Positions 12,750 through 25,387 of a stretch of 64,000 nt of DNA are shown here, piece by piece. The translations under genes and the position numbers were made by a program. Position 1 is the stretch's first letter; each line of letters starts with the position of its first letter. A model generated the notes under the pieces. That model made no database searches. It was not told the origin of the DNA and worked only from the letters and a program-made list of their open reading frames with translations. Source of the DNA: Arachnopeziza araneosa (lineage: Eukaryota > Ascomycota > Leotiomycetes > Helotiales > Arachnopezizaceae); NCBI GenBank assembly GCA_003988855.1, contig QYAI01000002.1, forward strand, positions 555,330 through 619,329. The letters run 5' to 3'.

Positions 12750-15700
12750 GAAGGACGAAATGTTTCATTGGCGAAAACCAAAGGGTTGAGGGTGTTGAGA
12801 GGAATAATTGGTCATGTGGACGGGGTGTAAGCGATGAGATACCCTGGTCCTGGGCGCGAGGCTCGTATCGCCTCACATGAACAATCAACCTCAACTTCAT
12901 AAACTTGGTGGGAGAGCCTTCTAGGGCTAGGCTATGTTCCTTCATACCCTCCATGTTGTCATGCTCATGACGTACGAACAGATCTTCCGAACTTCGAACA
13001 TTCTTCAGAACCTTGTCCCTCCACTTCTACCTTGGACACCTATACTTTGCGCACGCTCACATAAGTTCTATCATGACCACGGGAGCTCACCACCTACTTG
13101 CATTCTGTCCGGGTAGGGACTATACATAAACTACCACAACTACAATCCAGCATGGGTGGAGTAGGAGGGCATGGAGCATATACCCATTTATTTACATTTT
13201 CATTAGCTGTTTTGATTTTTGGATGTCGGGTCGCGTATTTCCTGCGGAGTACAGATATCCCATGGCCTTGTTGCATTTCTATCAGAGTTAGTAGTTGTGC
13301 GCGTCTCGAAATACAACCGAGTCTTTGTGGAGTAGAGTGTTTTGTCCCTCGTATTCTTGCGATCATTGTAGGCGTGGAGGACTCCAAAACTCTCATTTGC
13401 ATGTAGTTCTCATCTTTTTTTCATCTTTAGGCAGCGAAGCAAACCGATGAGCATATCGTATGTTACTAGACACGACAGATATTTCTTTTCTCTCTACTCC
13501 TCTCCGAAGGGGGTACGGAAGCGCATTTGGACGGATGGGTCAGCGGTGTTGGGTGGGTTTTCATCAGGTGTTTGGAGAATCAGACAATGCACAATACATG
13601 GCGGCGATACCAGGGCGATTATGACTGATGGATGGTGGGATGGGAAGGGAAGGAAGGGAAATGGGCATATTATACTATCACTACTATTACTGGGGCCAGG
13701 CTGGTTTGATGCTATGGACAGCTGGTTTAATACTTAATTCTTAGCAAGCATACATGATGCACTCGCTCTCTTGATGTCTGTCGTTTCAAGATCTCACGCT
13801 CCAAGAGGTCCCAGTGAGAAGGCGGGAGGAAGATTCCAAAACCTGACGCAAACGAGTCGGAAACGGCTTGGAGTTCCACGACGGCTACCAGAAACCCAAA
13901 CGGAAGAGTCGACGGCAGGCTTTTCCTCTGTCTCAGATTCCGATCGACGGCGAGCCGACCAACTCTAAATGGGCCTGAAGGGGATCCTGATCTTTGATCT
14001 GCACGGGGGGCCGGGCTCCGCTTCACTATCCTTGGTTCACCGTCGTCCTGCGCTCGAGCTCTCTCGCATGCACGCGCATCGTGCGCGAGAGCTAAGAACC
14101 CGCCGGAAGCCTCACCCAGGCGACGGAGGGGGTAGGGGGGGAGGAGGGCTGAGGGAGGTTCGCAACGCGGAGGCTAGAGAGAGACATGCGCAGGCTGGTA
14201 GGCAGGTAGGCAGGTAGGTAGGCAGGTCAGCAGAGACACGCAAGGGGGGGGGCTCATGCACACACACCTGCAGCAGTGCGGATTGTGTGATGTGCTGGTA
14301 AAGGGGGTCGGTTGGTGGGAGGGAGGGATGGATGGAAGAGCAATGGAATAGCAATGGAAGAGCAATGGAAGAGCAATGGAAGAGCAATGAAAGAGCAATG
14401 GAAGAGCAATGGAAGAGCAATGAAAGAGCAATGGAAGAGCAAGATTAAGAGCAAGAGTAAGAGCCGCATCCTGGTGGTGAGGTGGTGCATCGAGAGCGCA
14501 ACACACCTAGTGGGAAATGGTCACCGCAGCCAGAGGGCAGAACGAGAGAGAGAGAGCGAGCGCCACGGTAGCCGGTCCGAGATATACGCACCGGCGTGCC
14601 CCACCCGCGCGGGTCTGGCCACGCCCACGCCCACCGCCCACCCACCCACGGCCGCTACGAGAGGGACCAGATCTCTCTCTCCCTCTTCGTTTTTTATTTT
14701 TTATTTTCATCTGGTCGCTGCGAGGGTGATCGGCGGACCCTTCTCCCCTGCCGGTAGTTGGCGGACGAAGCAACCGGTCTTGTTCTTGGGCGTGCGAGCG
14801 CTGTCCCTAAACTGGACTGGGGAGGTGAGGATCGACGGGCTAGGGGAGATTGGAATCTTCCACTTTGGCCCTGCACGGTCGAGTACTTGGTTCGATGGCG
14901 CGGCGCCGATGGTTCCTAGATACTGTACCTCTCCTCGCATTCCTGAACGTTGATGCGCTCGGCGCTCCTTGCTTCCCTCCTGGCCAACGCACCGCCTCGT
15001 GTTATTGACTTGAGAAAGGAGAAGAGCCGCCACTGCTGGGAAAGGTAATAATGATCGTCCCGTTTCATTTCCTGTCTTCTCCTCTCGCTACTGAATTGTG
15101 ATGTCTTTTGGCTGTGATCATGCCATGTTCGTTGAGGCGAGATGGGCACTGGGTTGTTGCCATCTGTGGCCGCTGCTGTGGCGGGAATGGGCTACGGTGC
15201 TTGCTCATTGACTCTCTGTGCCGTGTTCATGTTGGAGTTGGGTACCGTCAATGTCACTGTATCATGGCGCTGATCTGGATCCGTACCCGTACCGCGTCTC
15301 TCAATGACTGGTTGCTGGCGGCGGGAATGGCTTCACGGTTCAAGCCTTTTGGCAAGCATGTGGAGAATAGACTGTGAGACGTGTCTCCTGCTTTTCTACC
15401 CTTCTCTCGTGGGTTATGACATCGGTATCTTGGACACATTTCAGATGTTTATACTCTTATCTTGAATTTGCCATTGCTACAGATATGGTATAGATTAAGT
15501 TGTAGGTTTTAAATTTTGTCTTATCTTGTACTTTGCTTTTATCTGCGTTTCTTTATTCGTAATCATCGCGATACTGGCGGTGTTTGCTCTTCTCGTACCA
15601 GCTCCTGCTGCTTCACCTCTTCTAATTTCAGACTCGCTACTGACTGTCACCATGAGATTTGAATGGAAATTCTTGAAAGGAATCGATATTATTTTATCTA

Positions 15701-15900
15701 TCGTTTATCCTCTTTTCTGTCTCGCTACCATCACCACGAGATTCGCTTAGAGTTCATTTTTTGGAGTCCTAGGTGGGCCTCTAGTAGGTACATACTAGGA
15801 GAAATCAGCAAATTAGCACCCGAACCTACCCAGCCGAGATATCAATATCAAAAACCACTCCCCATCTCAAATTATCCCCATCAAGTGCAATCGCCTTGGA
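12750..15900. other. Non-coding interval with simple repeats and a GC-rich island
   Basis: No supported gene. The left end should include the medA 3' UTR. Bases about 13.8-15.0 kb are GC-rich and carry GGCAGGTA-type short repeats (14196-14227), an 11-bp minisatellite (14332-14441) and an imperfect hairpin (14057-14093). Frames of 60-213 codons here are created by repeats that read open in all three frames. Confidence 0.5.
14332..14441 (+). repeat. 11-bp minisatellite, about 10 copies
   Basis: The unit is ATGGAAGAGCA, repeated about ten times with occasional G-to-A or G-to-T changes (ATGAAAGAGCA, ATGGAATAGCA). Because 11 is not a multiple of three, each frame encodes the same 11-residue cycle, which produces misleading overlapping open frames. 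Confidence 0.9.
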
Positions 15901-15915
15901 AATAGCATATTTGCG

Positions 15916-17382
15916 TTGATACATATTCTGCTATTTCTTGCAGCAATCTCCGCTGTCACAATATCGGCTCGATCACTGATCTGTAGTATCCACGCTCGTG
16001 CTAATTTTTGTAGCTTGTGTCTCCTCTGGAGAGGCGGGCTTGTAAGCTATGCTTTGGATGTCGAAGGTGCTGATACTGCGATTCCAATGCTGATTGCAGA
16101 AAGACAAGGAGTCATAGATGCTGCCGATCAAATTCAAGAAGCTATTCAATATGGCTGGGATATCACGGTCATGGTTCGAAAGCTCTGTTAAGCTGTCCAA
16201 TCAACTTCAATGCCTGGTAATATTCTCAAGTTTGGGTGGACTTGATTCGCTTTGACTAAATCACGCACTCCCTCTTTACCTCCTACGGAACAAATGTCCT
16301 CGCCAATGATCTCGGATTGGTCCTCTATGGCTTCACATCTGTGATCTATAATCAATCATTACGGAAAGGGTAAGATATTTTTCTTCCTCTACAAACGCAG
16401 CTTACAAGTTTAGTTCCCAATTAAAATAAAAGATAACATTCAACCATGCCGGTCAACTTTAAAAAGGTTCTATACCAAAGCAGGCAATACTCTGTTGCTG
16501 TTACTGCATCCCAATACGAACGGCAATTGCATCTCACTTCGTTTCACGAGGGAAAGGGGCATCCGATCTCATGTCTCCAGAACAGGTTTAACAAGAAGCC
16601 AAAGTTGTCAGCCACCATTGTCAACCTCCTCTCCACCACCGCCTCCACTGATCCGGTATCTCAACATCCAGGATCGGCTTCTGAACAACATTCAAGTCAA
16701 TGCAGGATACGTAGCCTACGCTATCCAATACCTATCTGCTCTTATTTCGGTCAACCAACCGTGATCGCCTGTCCCAAGGCTCCCTTGACGCCCAGTAGGC
16801 CTCAAATACTGAATCTGTGCCCATATCACCAGATTACATCGCCAGCTCACCGAACTATCACGGCCGTATCCTCGCCTGCCTCTTCTATTCCGGTCTCAGC
16901 CTCTTCGATGCTGTCTCGTGTTCCCCTGCTGTCTCTCAACAATCCTACGCCTCAAACCTCATCACTTGGCACGCAAAACAGGCCGAGATTCCGCCCACCA
17001 CAATCATCTACTCCGCCACCGACGATACTGTGCAGCCTCAAGACGGCTTCGCTGTATCGGGCTATCTAAAGATGCCCGATGCGTCGGTGTGACGAAAATC
17101 TTCCTGCAAGGCCCATGTCGAGGCAATTCGGCTGCGGGGCTGTATACCATGAAGACGTGCCGAACCTTGCTTCGCATGCACCCATCGATGCTTGGACAGT
17201 AATGGTTTGGAAGACTCTGCGAGGGTGGTAGAAACTTGTCGGGATATTGTGACGCCAGGTTTGGGTTTGGATGATGTCTTGGTTAGCGAGCGTGGATGCT
17301 ATTGGCATTGTATCATATGCTGACTTACAAGACGCACGCATTGGTTGCACCGCCTAATATGGATTATGCTACGTATGGATGA
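15916..17382 (+). pseudogene. Decayed CALB-like (Candida antarctica lipase B type) lipase
   Basis: Pieces of a fungal CALB-like alpha/beta-hydrolase lie in order but in different frames. They are ALDVEGADTAIPMLIAERQG (about 16050-16115), NNIQVNAGYVAYAIQYLSAL (about 16690-16750), SQGSLDAQ (16772-16795), PNYHGRILACL (about 16845), PPTTIIYSATDDTVQPQ (about 16990-17040), GPCRGNSAAGLYT (about 17110-17147), HEDVPNLASHAPIDAWTV (17148-17200) and TPGLGLDDVLVSE (about 17250-17290). At least six frame changes separate them. A TAG at 16796-16798 replaces the Trp expected after SQGSLDAQ, and the nucleophile-elbow codon before SQG has lost a base. Active homologues are secreted lipases. The 5' limit is uncertain: a hydrophobic segment at about 15920-15975 may be the old signal peptide. 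Confidence 0.8.
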
Positions 17383-19879
17383 GGAGAATTGTCCAAGTTC
17401 TCTGACAAGGATAGAGTGAGTTTCGTTGGTCAAAAACTTCATATTGAGCTCTATCTAACGAATTGACCAGTAAAACATGAACCATAACCCCCAAAACTCA
17501 TCCTCAAGATCCACACTCCAATCAACTAGCCCTGCATGCCGATTCTTGATCCCCATCCCCTCCCACCCAATCGACCAGCTAATCAACCGCACCCCCAAAT
17601 CCGGCGGCAGCTCCTCTGAATCAACAACCCAGCCTCCCCACCCCTCGTCCCTACTCCGCCTCCAGCAGGCACGCATGCATGCCCATACATGGCTCTATCG
17701 AAAAAATCATCCGCAATGGGTCATCCAATACTCTTACGAACCCCCAGCTGAAACGCGGTTGTCGCTATTGGTGGTTGTGGCTGTGTAGAGAAACGTCAGT
17801 CACCCCTGCCTGCCCGCTTTGGTCGTGGTCTTGGTCGCGGCGAGGCTGAGGCTGAGATGGCCTTTAGTGGTGGTTTTTTTTGAGGGGGTTATTGGCGGGG
17901 TTGGGATGGGTTGGGGATTGAATGGTAGGGCGGATTTTCGGGGAGAGGGGTTGAGAGGGCTGAGGGAGCTGAATACCTAGATGGTTGTTGCCGTGAAGGA
18001 GGAAAGCTGGGGATAGGAACATGGAATGATGGGTTGGTGAGGCTAAGGTTTATTGATGGTAGGCTGAGGATGGGGGAGTGGTGGGGGTTTGTCTTGTTTC
18101 GGTTCAGGAGTAAATGTTTCGATCCAATTGTATAGAACTTTGTGGTTATAATCTGGTAAATCGATGCCGATTTCCTGTGTTCAATTCACGCATGCATATC
18201 ATATTCTCGTAGTCGTAGTTTTTGGTACTTCGTAATGCGGTAGGTAGGCATCTATCAACTGGGAGAAACTTGCGAATAAAACAACGCCTCATCCATGACT
18301 ATATATCTAAAGTTCTATAAATATCGATCAATTGCGCTATATACTGTTTCTAGACCTCTACATCCCCGCCTGCCTGCCGCTCTGCTCCGAATCAAACACC
18401 CCTCGAGATGAATTGAGATCATCTCATGGTGCTGTCGAATCCATATTTACGGCCGTGTAGTGGAGGTCGGTACAGAGATGTAAGCCGGGGACCAGGATAT
18501 ATCATGCAGATGCAGATTTACCCAGCTGTTCCTATTCAGTTGTCGAATCAGATGAAGCAGCCATTGGGGTTAGGCATCAAGTGGAAAGTGCAGGTTTTCT
18601 AGATTGAACATGATGATGGGGGAGGGGCGGAGGCTGTGAGTGAGATGTCTCTGCAGCGTCTCGGGGGGTGGGGGTCTGGTTTTGGGTTTCGGATGTTGGA
18701 TGTTGAACGGGAAAGGAAAGAGATGGGAAAGGATGGGAGATGGGAAGGATGGAGTTGGATAAGAGATGGTAAATAATGCGTCGATAAGCAGCGTAAGATA
18801 ATTCGGATTTAATTGCAGGTTGGAAGGATGTTTTGCCTCTGGAGGGTATTAGATTGGATGGACTATAGCCCTTTGCATTTTGATAGGATTGGTACTTGTG
18901 GGTATTCTGTCACTCAAAAAGGATTGATACTAGTTGGAAACTCATGGAGACGAATGAGGATTACATGTACGTTGTATAAGAATGGAGAATTACTTGTTTC
19001 CGCAGCTTCAAGATTGCAGTTTGGAATATATCGTCTTGATTTTTAGACCAGGGGCTCTCCTACTTTATTCACTATCATAGAGCGAGTGGCGCTTTTATAC
19101 TCAGCGAGTATCTAAGATTAATCAATTGAGAGAATTCGCATGAGTTTGAATCAGCAGCGGTGCACCTGTTGCGTTTAGTTTCTTCTCGTCCTGACGATCG
19201 TCGTGCTTGAGCATTTATTCCTCTGTGATTAATGGTAGCAGAATACCCGAGGTAGAGTTTGTGTTACGGGTTCTTTGGTATCTGGAGAGGAGATATATCG
19301 ATGATTGAGGTGTTGAGTGAAGCTGCTTAAAGTTAGTGAAGCTCATGGTTTTGAGTTGGACGGTGCTCTCCTAATATACTACAGATCCGAGAATGTATAG
19401 ATCTAGACTTCTTATATCTGTTTAGGCTCTGGTCTGTTCAAATTTAGAAGAACTATTTCTAACTAGTACTTAATACTGAATGCCTCCAGTTGTGTTTTGG
19501 TTCGCACGTTACACAGAGAAGAAGCGAGCCACTCTGGGCCTTTCCATCTGCTGGTAGATTACTCAGCATACATACCAATCATTCGGCTGGATTATAAGCT
19601 TTCGGGTTTCTTGAGAAGTTCATGACAATTATCAATCGATCAAAATACGTCAAGTGCTTTTGAAGTTCATGTAAGATTACTGGTAGAATAATCCATCCCT
19701 ATTCACTCAGGCGAGTAACATAACCATCTGCTTCATAGAAACATTCAAAGCTTCAAAAACAATCTTAAGGTTAGTGATGTGCCATTGGTAGAGTAAAGTT
19801 TCCATTTATCGTGTCTATACAGAAGGTGAGATGGTGACCATATATTACAACCAAAAGTCCAACGCCATCAGCTGCTGAA
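17383..19879. other. Gene-free interval (2.5 kb)
   Basis: I see no supportable gene or RNA. The left part is GT-rich on the + strand (17.8-18.8 kb), and the right part is AT-rich and should include the 3' end of the downstream minus-strand MFS gene. Frames of 70-100 codons lack recognisable features. Confidence 0.5.
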
Positions 19880-21349
19880 TCAAACCACAGCGATTTCACT
19901 CCCACGCTCGCTCTCCCTGTCCTTAAGCATAATCCTGCCTCCTGTCCAAAAGAATGTAGTAACTGCACCAACACCACTCAATAATCCCAAAGTCCAAGTC
20001 ATGGTTCCCCAACCACTACTTTGAACGACAAAACCTGCCCATAGAGGACCAATCAGAGTTCCAACAGCAAATGCTAGATTGAACAATCCAAATCCTTGAG
20101 CAGCTGCACCTCTTTTCCCCATATTCCCTGGATGCCTCTTCTCCTCTAGTGCAACCGCATGATCAATATCGGCCATCAATGGTGCCATCACCATAGCCAT
20201 GCAGAGACCTACTCCAGCCAAGAGGCCACAGAGGAGGATTTTCTGGTGAAGAGAATCATGATCTACAAGGCGGAGTAGCACCCAGAAAGGAACAGAGAAC
20301 AGTAATCCAGTGGTAGTGATGACTCGTGAGCCGTACTTGTCTGATACAATGCCGATGATGGGTGAAAGTAGAGACGGAATTACTAAACAAGTAAAGATAA
20401 GTCCAGCGCCAAGTGAGGTCCAGGAGAACGTGGTTTTGACAAAAAGAGGAAGGGAAGAATCGAACGAGGCGAGGGAGGTGGATATGACGAAGCAGCCGAA
20501 GAGAGCAACGAGGATTCGAGGGCGGAAGAGGAGGGTAATAAATGGTGGAAGGCGGGAAGTCCAATTTTTGGTAGAGGGTTCAGAGGAAGACTTCTCTGAG
20601 AATGAGGGGAGAGGTGGTGAAGCTGGTGCGGGTGTAATCTCATCGTCTCTCACTTCTTCGGTTGGGACTTCGATCTCACTTTCCCATTGCTGTGCAACAC
20701 TCTTCTCCACAAGACTGAGTCTCAAAAGAATATCAACCCCGATAAGAGCAAATCCCATGCCAAATACGGCATAGTACCCTGCTCTTTCGTATACAACACC
20801 TCCCAGCAATGGACCACAGAGACTTCCAGCGCTTGTAGCAGCCGCTACATAGCCCATGGCCTGTCCAATATCTTCCTTCTTCACTGTGTCACTCAATAAC
20901 GCCAATCCGACTGTCCAGACCACCGATCCGGTCAAGCCCTGGAAAAATCGTCCTATTACCAGTACCACGAGACTACTCCCTACGCATAACATGACTGTTG
21001 AGCCGCCTAGGGCAAATAGTCCCAATAAAAGTGGGACTCGCCTGCTTGTTGATCGATCCGCAAACCATCCAAAAATAGGACTTCCGAGAGCTAGAGCAGC
21101 GCCATAAACGGCAAGGAAGATGGACGTCCATTTTTGAATCTCGCTTTCGGCTACACCGGCTCGAATTGTGAGAGCAAAAGGTAGTACAGGCACGACGACC
21201 GAGTAGAGGAAAATATCAGTGAAGACCGCAATGGATATCGAGGCTACAATGAAGGTATTTGAAGATCGGAATTTCAGGAACGCTGGTGGAGGGGCATTGG
21301 AGATGCGCCGCCCTGAGATGAAGGCACAGAGAGAAGCACGGGTGAACAT
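19880..21349 (-). CDS. MFS transporter, DHA1/vesicular-amine-like multidrug exporter type
   Basis: A single-exon gene of 489 residues. It has two six-helix halves: helices from about residue 35 to 210, a charged Ser/Pro-rich cytoplasmic loop (about 225-265), then a second half from about 270 to 470. The loop between helices 2 and 3 holds the MFS signature as GWFADRSTSRRVPLL. Helix 5 has GYVAAATSAGSLCGPLLGG, matching the antiporter motif C of drug:H+ antiporters. It is likely a plasma- or vacuolar-membrane exporter; the substrate is unknown. The ATG at 21347-21349 fits, with an N-terminal extension of about 30 residues before helix 1. It is divergent from the Dbp4 gene. Confidence 0.85.
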   Translation of the reverse strand: MFTRASLCAFISGRRISNAPPPAFLKFRSSNTFIVASISIAVFTDIFLYSVVVPVLPFALTIRAGVAESEIQKWTSIFLAVYGAALALGSPIFGWFADRSTSRRVPLLLGLFALGGSTVMLCVGSSLVVLVIGRFFQGLTGSVVWTVGLALLSDTVKKEDIGQAMGYVAAATSAGSLCGPLLGGVVYERAGYYAVFGMGFALIGVDILLRLSLVEKSVAQQWESEIEVPTEEVRDDEITPAPASPPLPSFSEKSSSEPSTKNWTSRLPPFITLLFRPRILVALFGCFVISTSLASFDSSLPLFVKTTFSWTSLGAGLIFTCLVIPSLLSPIIGIVSDKYGSRVITTTGLLFSVPFWVLLRLVDHDSLHQKILLCGLLAGVGLCMAMVMAPLMADIDHAVALEEKRHPGNMGKRGAAAQGFGLFNLAFAVGTLIGPLWAGFVVQSSGWGTMTWTLGLLSGVGAVTTFFWTGGRIMLKDRESERGSEIAVV

Positions 21350-22037
21350 TTTGGCAGTTGAAATCTCGCAAATCGACTGAGCGAGGGGCGAACTGGGTTA
21401 TGATATATTAGAGTTCTCCCACTCTTGAGTAAGACTCATGAGGCTGATGAGTAATGATGGGGCTTGAATGATGATGTCAAGCTTTCTTACGCCCAAATAA
21501 TTTCACCGCTTCTTCCAGACTCCTGTGAAGCGTACTCGGTCAGAAAAAATGTCTCGTTCAAAATCTTCTCCGGCTTCCTGCTCGGTCGGAACTTGTATTG
21601 AATGGCTTGAAAGTTGAATGTGGTAGCCGTTTTGAAGTAGATTCGAAAGAGAAAGAGAAGACTAAAATGAAATACAACAAAAATCAAGCATTTAACATAA
21701 CTGCTGGTCTATAACTCGATTTCATCAGAGAAAGGAAAAAATTTCCACCGATAAATCTCGGACTTGGTTTCCTAAAAGGGAACTGCTTTCCAAATCGATA
21801 CTTCGCAGAGGGGAGGAATGCATCTTACAAAGTATCAAATGTATTTCGTCAATACAGACAAAGCAACACATACTTGAAGCTAAAAATAATAGATACAAAA
21901 TTTACATGGTGTGAGGATTGATGAATTCTCGTCAGTGACGTCTTTTGCAACGGAGTGAGGCGGCCGCTAGCGTTCTATCACCCGTCTTCTCGAATAATTT
22001 TTGGCGCATTTCAATGCCCATCACAACCCAGTTAATC
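21350..22037. promoter_or_regulatory. Shared divergent promoter between the MFS exporter and Dbp4 genes
   Basis: 688 bases between the two starts. The sequence is AT-rich towards the Dbp4 side. I could not assign a TATA box or operator. Confidence 0.4.
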
Positions 22038-24483
22038 ATGACCTCCACAGCTGTTGGGCGTAAGCCTAAACCGGCTGGACGAGGTAAACATGATACAAAG
22101 TCACTAAAAAGAAAACGCGATGGAGAAGACCACGAAAAGCTAGAGAAGGCGATTGAAGAGCTCGTATGTCCCACCATGTTCCCCGCCGCAAAACTTACGA
22201 GAATAGGATCCCAAAGCAGAGATCAAGGATTTTTCTGACCTTCCCCTATCCCAAACTACGAGTTCTGGTCTCGAAGCTTCCCATTTTAAGACGTTGACAG
22301 ATATTCAATCGAAAGCTATACCAGTTGCATTGAAAGGAAGGGACATACTCGGAGCTGCAAAAACTGGAAGCGGAAAAACATTAGCATTTTTGGTGCCTGT
22401 GCTGGAGAATCTATACCGGCAAAGATGGACCGAATTTGATGGATTAGGAGCTCTCATAATCTCGCCAACCCGCGAGCTGGCAATTCAAATTTTCGAAGTT
22501 TTGCGGAAGATTGGACGGTACCATACCTTTTCAGCAGGATTGGTGATTGGCGGTCGGAATTTAAAAGAAGAGCGTGAACGTCTAGGAAGGATGAATATTC
22601 TAGTTTGCACTCCGGGACGAATGTTACAACATATGGATCAGACTGCAGCTTTCGAAGTGGACAATCTACAGATGCTGGTATTGGACGAAGCGGATAGGAT
22701 TATGGATATGGGATTTCAATCTTCCGTGGATGCCATTATTGAACATCTACCAAAGAAACGACAAACGATGTTATTCAGTGCAACACAAGCAAAGAAAGTC
22801 TCGGATCTGGCAAGATTAAGTTTGCGGGATCCTGAATATGTCGCTGTTCATGAGGCAGCTTCTAGTGCGACTCCTACGACGTTACAGCAATTTTATGTGA
22901 TCACACCGCTTCCGGAAAAATTAAATACCCTATTTAGTTTCATCAGGGCGAATCTGAAATCAAAAATAATTGTTTTCATGTCTTCGGGAAAGCAGGTCAG
23001 ATTTGTGTACGAGAGTTTTCGACATCTACAACCTGGTATTCCCCTGTTACATCTTCACGGTCGTCAAAAGCAGACTGCACGGCTAGATATCACGTCAAAA
23101 TTCTCAGCGTCCAAGAACTCTTGCATATTTGCAACAGATGTAGTTGCGAGAGGGCTCGATTTTCCAGCTGTGGACTGGGTCATCCAACTGGATTGTCCGG
23201 AAGATGCTGATACATATATCCATCGAGTTGGTCGTACTGCTCGGTTTGAACGAGCAGGAAAGGCTGTCTTATTTCTGGATCCGAGTGAAGAGGAAGGAAT
23301 GCTTAGACGGTTGGAGCATAAAAAGGTTCCGATTCAACAGACGAAGGCCAGAGAGAAAAAACAGCAGAGCATCCAAAATCAGCTTCAGAATATGTGTTTT
23401 CAGGATCCTGAACTTAAATACACCGGACAAAAGGCGTTTTCTAGCTATACTCGGTCGCTTTTCTTACAGAAAGATAAAGATATCTTCAAGCTCAACGAAT
23501 ACGATTTGGAAGGGTACGCAACGAGTATGGGTCTGCCCGGAGCACCAAAGATCAAATTCCAGAAAGGAGACGACACGAAGAAAATCAAGAATGCTCCTAG
23601 AGCACTGTTATCAAGTGACGAGAGTGGAGGGGAGAATGGTTCTGAAAAGCCGAAAAAAGAAGTTCGAACAAAATACGACAGAATGTTTGAGCGTCGGAAC
23701 AGAGATGTTTTATCTGGTCATTATTCAAAGATGATTGCAGATGAGGATGCCGCGGCCCTGAATGACGATAGTGATGCTGATGAAGACAATGAGTTTCTGT
23801 CTGTAAAACGAGTCCATCAAGTGGAAGATGAAACTTCTTCTAATGACGAGGAAGACGCTGCTGAAAATGGACCTCAACCTAAGCTTATTTCTGGAATTGG
23901 CAAAGAACCGATTGTGATTGATTCAAAACGGAGAGAGAAGCTCCTGAAATCCAAAAAGAAACTCCTCAAACTTAAAGAGAAAGGCACAAAACTTGTTTAC
24001 GATGAAGATGGGAATCCTCACCAGGTTTACGAACTCGAAGACGAAGAAGACTTCCGCAAGAGAGGAGCACCTGAAACTCAAAGAGCCAAGTTCTTGGAGG
24101 AGGAAGCTGCTAGGGTCCGTGAAGCCGATTTGGATGACAAGCAACTCGCTAAGCAAAAGAAACGAGAGAAGCGGGAGAAGAAGAAAACGAGAGAAGCCGC
24201 CGAGAGAGCGGGAATTACTACGATTGAGGGCCCTACGCTTGTGGGTGCCGACGATGATGAGGATCCTTTGGCATTCATGGCTTCTCTGCCTATAGCTGAT
24301 GATGAGGAGGAGGAGGAGGAGGAGAAGGAAGAACCGTTGGTAAAGAGATCAAAGAAATGGTTTGAAGACGATTCGGATGAAGAGGAGAAGAAGATTAAGA
24401 AGAAGCGTCGTATTATTGAAGCAGAGGACGAGCCAGAGACGTTGGAGGACTTGGAAAGTCTTGCTGCTGGCCTCCTCAACTGA
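22038..24483 (+). CDS. DBP4: DEAD-box ATP-dependent RNA helicase Dbp4 (Hca4), rRNA processing
   Basis: Model: exons 22038-22163 and 22207-24483, about 800 residues (Dbp4 is usually 770-820). The 43-nt intron is GTATGT..AATAG and joins AIEEL to DPKAEIKDFSDLPLS. Helicase motifs are all present: Q motif around TDIQSKAIP, Walker A AKTGSGKT (about 93-100), PTRELA, TPGR, DEAD (202-205), SAT (233-235), DVVARGLDFP and HRVGRTAR (381-388). The C-terminal third is acidic and Lys-rich with repeated EEE/KKK tracts, as in Dbp4. It acts in the nucleolus in U14 snoRNA release and 18S maturation. The start could be the ATG at 22014, 8 codons upstream; 22038 has the better context (A at -3). Confidence 0.92.
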
Positions 24484-25387
24484 GAGACTCTGTTGCTTAG
24501 ATATGAATAATACACTCAACCATGAACTTTGGTGTGATAATTGCCAGACTTGTTAATTTCGCTCTAATTATCGCTCTGCTCCAATGTACAGTACCCGACA
24601 ATTTTCAATTTTCAATTTTCTCTTTTCTCAATAAAACGGCGTGTTTGATGAACTCGACGCCATATTGATCAGTACTGCTTGTTTAATCAACATATGGACT
24701 GTTTGATTAATATATATATCGATTTCAACAATGTTCTTGATAGAGTTTCGCCCACGAACCTACACGGCCCCGAACTAACCCCTCTTTGGTTAGCAAAAAG
24801 TGTTTATTAAGGAGTCCAAATGATAAAATCAATTCTATACCAACCCCTAGCTCTGCAAAGAGAGTGAGCTTTCAGCAAGTAGTAGAAGAAGAATCAACAA
24901 CTGTTGCAGGAGTAGAACTTCTTGATCTTAAACAGGATGTGAAAGCACGTGATTTTTTTATTTAAAAAACGGGATGGAAGTCTATTTTATACTGCTTTTT
25001 CGAGTACTTTAAACTTTGTTTCAGGCTGATTTTGATACTCATTTTGAACTGGTTTTGGACTGGTTTTGAGAGAGCATTTTGGACTGATTCTTGGAAAACA
25101 ACAAAGAACGAGCATGAAAGCAAAACTGTGTATTTGATATAATTCTCTCAAGTGTTTGACAAAACACTATGATTGACAGGTACATCGAAACAGCTCCAAT
25201 CTGGACCAGAATAGGCATGTGAACAGCTACGAGCTCTGTTTGAGTTAATTTTACCGCCTTCACTCATCAAATTAGGGCACAAGGCAGAGTGACTATTGCC
25301 GTTTTGGTCAGTCAGTGAAGTGTATTTATCCAGTGTAAAGTGACTACATACATTGGTCAAACAATAGCTTGCTCGTCTTTCTTGTCC
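24484..25387. other. Interval between Dbp4 and the ankyrin fragments
   Basis: AT-rich non-coding DNA. The right part has degenerate short repeats of TTTTGGACTG/ACTGGTTTTG type near 25040-25100. No gene seen. Confidence 0.5.

Noticed and set aside
13447..13737. 96-codon frame after medA
   Set aside because: No recognisable feature, lies in the probable 3' UTR/intergenic DNA, codon content unlike neighbouring genes.
14312..14953. 213-codon frame on the plus strand
   Set aside because: Its first part is the 11-bp minisatellite read as protein, and the rest is low-complexity GC-rich sequence without recognisable features.
16446..17069. 207-codon frame within the lipase remains
   Set aside because: Only a few residues (around QPTVIA) belong to the lipase; the rest is an out-of-frame shadow of the pseudogene.
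17477..17788. 103-codon frame near the lipase pseudogene
   Set aside because: Ser/Pro-rich, not similar to the missing lipase parts, no splice support.
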